Positions 15,415 through 15,642 of a DNA stretch of 15,642 bases are shown piece after piece. The stretch's first letter is position 1. Every line of letters starts with the position of its first letter. Below the pieces are notes generated by a model. It saw nothing but the letters and a program-made list of their open reading frames with translations, did not search any database and had not been told where the DNA came from. A program made the position numbers and the translations under genes. The DNA is from Marinobacterium sp. xm-d-530 (GTDB taxonomy: Bacteria > Pseudomonadota > Gammaproteobacteria > Pseudomonadales > Balneatricaceae): assembly GCA_949499045.1 (NCBI GenBank), contig CATEEE010000092.1, positions 1-15,642 of the forward strand. The letters are read 5' to 3'.

Positions 15415-15642
15415 ATGCCACTTCAATTAAGCGATACCTCTCTTCTTATCTCTAAAGCGTTTATTAATGGCCAGTGGGTGGATTCACATTCCGGCAATAC
15501 GTTTGCCGTGACCAATCCTGCAACGGGAGAGTTGCTTGCAGACGTTCCCGATATGGATGAGGTCGATACACAACTGGCTATCGATGCTGCCGATGCGGCA
15601 TGGGCTGATTGGAAAGCGGTTCCCTGCAAACAGAAAGCGAAC
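15415..15642 (+). CDS. gabD: Succinate-semialdehyde dehydrogenase, N-terminal 76 codons only
   Basis: The visible part reads MPLQLSDTSLLISKAFINGQWVDSHSGNTFAVTNPATGELLADVPDMD and continues with the AIDAADAAWADWKAV-type helix. This is the N-terminus of NAD(P)-dependent aldehyde dehydrogenases and closely resembles GabD (INGEWLD...VTNPANGDKLGSVP in E. coli). GabD oxidises succinate semialdehyde to succinate, for example in GABA breakdown. The catalytic Cys and Glu lie beyond the window, so the exact substrate rests on N-terminal resemblance. ATG 15415 is preceded by AGGG at 15401-15404. The reading frame stays open to the window edge. Confidence 0.85.
   Translation, partial: MPLQLSDTSLLISKAFINGQWVDSHSGNTFAVTNPATGELLADVPDMDEVDTQLAIDAADAAWADWKAVPCKQKAN

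Overview
This window looks like chromosomal DNA of a marine-type gammaproteobacterium, with an Oceanospirillales/Pseudomonas-like relative the best guess. The inference rests on gene families: a divergent rne-rluC pair, a 324-residue CysB, a ThrH closely matching the Pseudomonas protein as I remember it, and the GntR-prpB-prpC-acnD-prpF form of the methylcitrate operon. No phage, transposase, CRISPR, tRNA or rRNA gene is visible. Codon use looks uniform throughout, so nothing points to recent transfer.

Left part (1-5049): rne (RNase E) runs leftward out of the window. A 456-base gap separates it from the divergent gene rluC, a 23S rRNA pseudouridine synthase. This gap holds the long rne leader and both promoters. 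rluC is followed 28 bases later by a gene for a long coiled-coil protein with a KfrA-like DNA-binding N-terminus, probably in the same transcript.

Middle part (5050-8374): cysB (sulfur regulator) has its own promoter and nearby TTGGCT(T/A) repeats that may be autoregulatory sites. thrH (phosphoserine phosphatase / homoserine kinase-type HAD enzyme) follows, ending in a strong intrinsic terminator. An alpha/beta hydrolase gene and a leftward yhgN/MarC-type membrane protein gene converge and overlap by 7 bases.

Right part (8375-15182): this is a complete AcnD/PrpF-type 2-methylcitrate operon. PrpC condenses propionyl-CoA with oxaloacetate, AcnD dehydrates 2-methylcitrate, PrpF isomerises the methylaconitate product, and PrpB cleaves 2-methylisocitrate to pyruvate and succinate. 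A GntR/FCD regulator is the first gene. Two identical 12-base palindromes, 73 bases centre to centre, bracket its promoter and are its likely operators. A strong intrinsic terminator sits inside the operon, between acnD and prpF. No prpD or prpE is present in the window.

Right edge (15183-15642): a block of palindromes resembling a REP/BIME element, a promoter region with an inverted repeat, and the first 76 codons of a gabD-type succinate-semialdehyde dehydrogenase gene.

Most of the window is ordinary core metabolism and RNA processing. I see no convincing undescribed system. The items most worth checking are the paired prp operators, the in-operon terminator, the KfrA-like gene beside rluC, and the rne leader.
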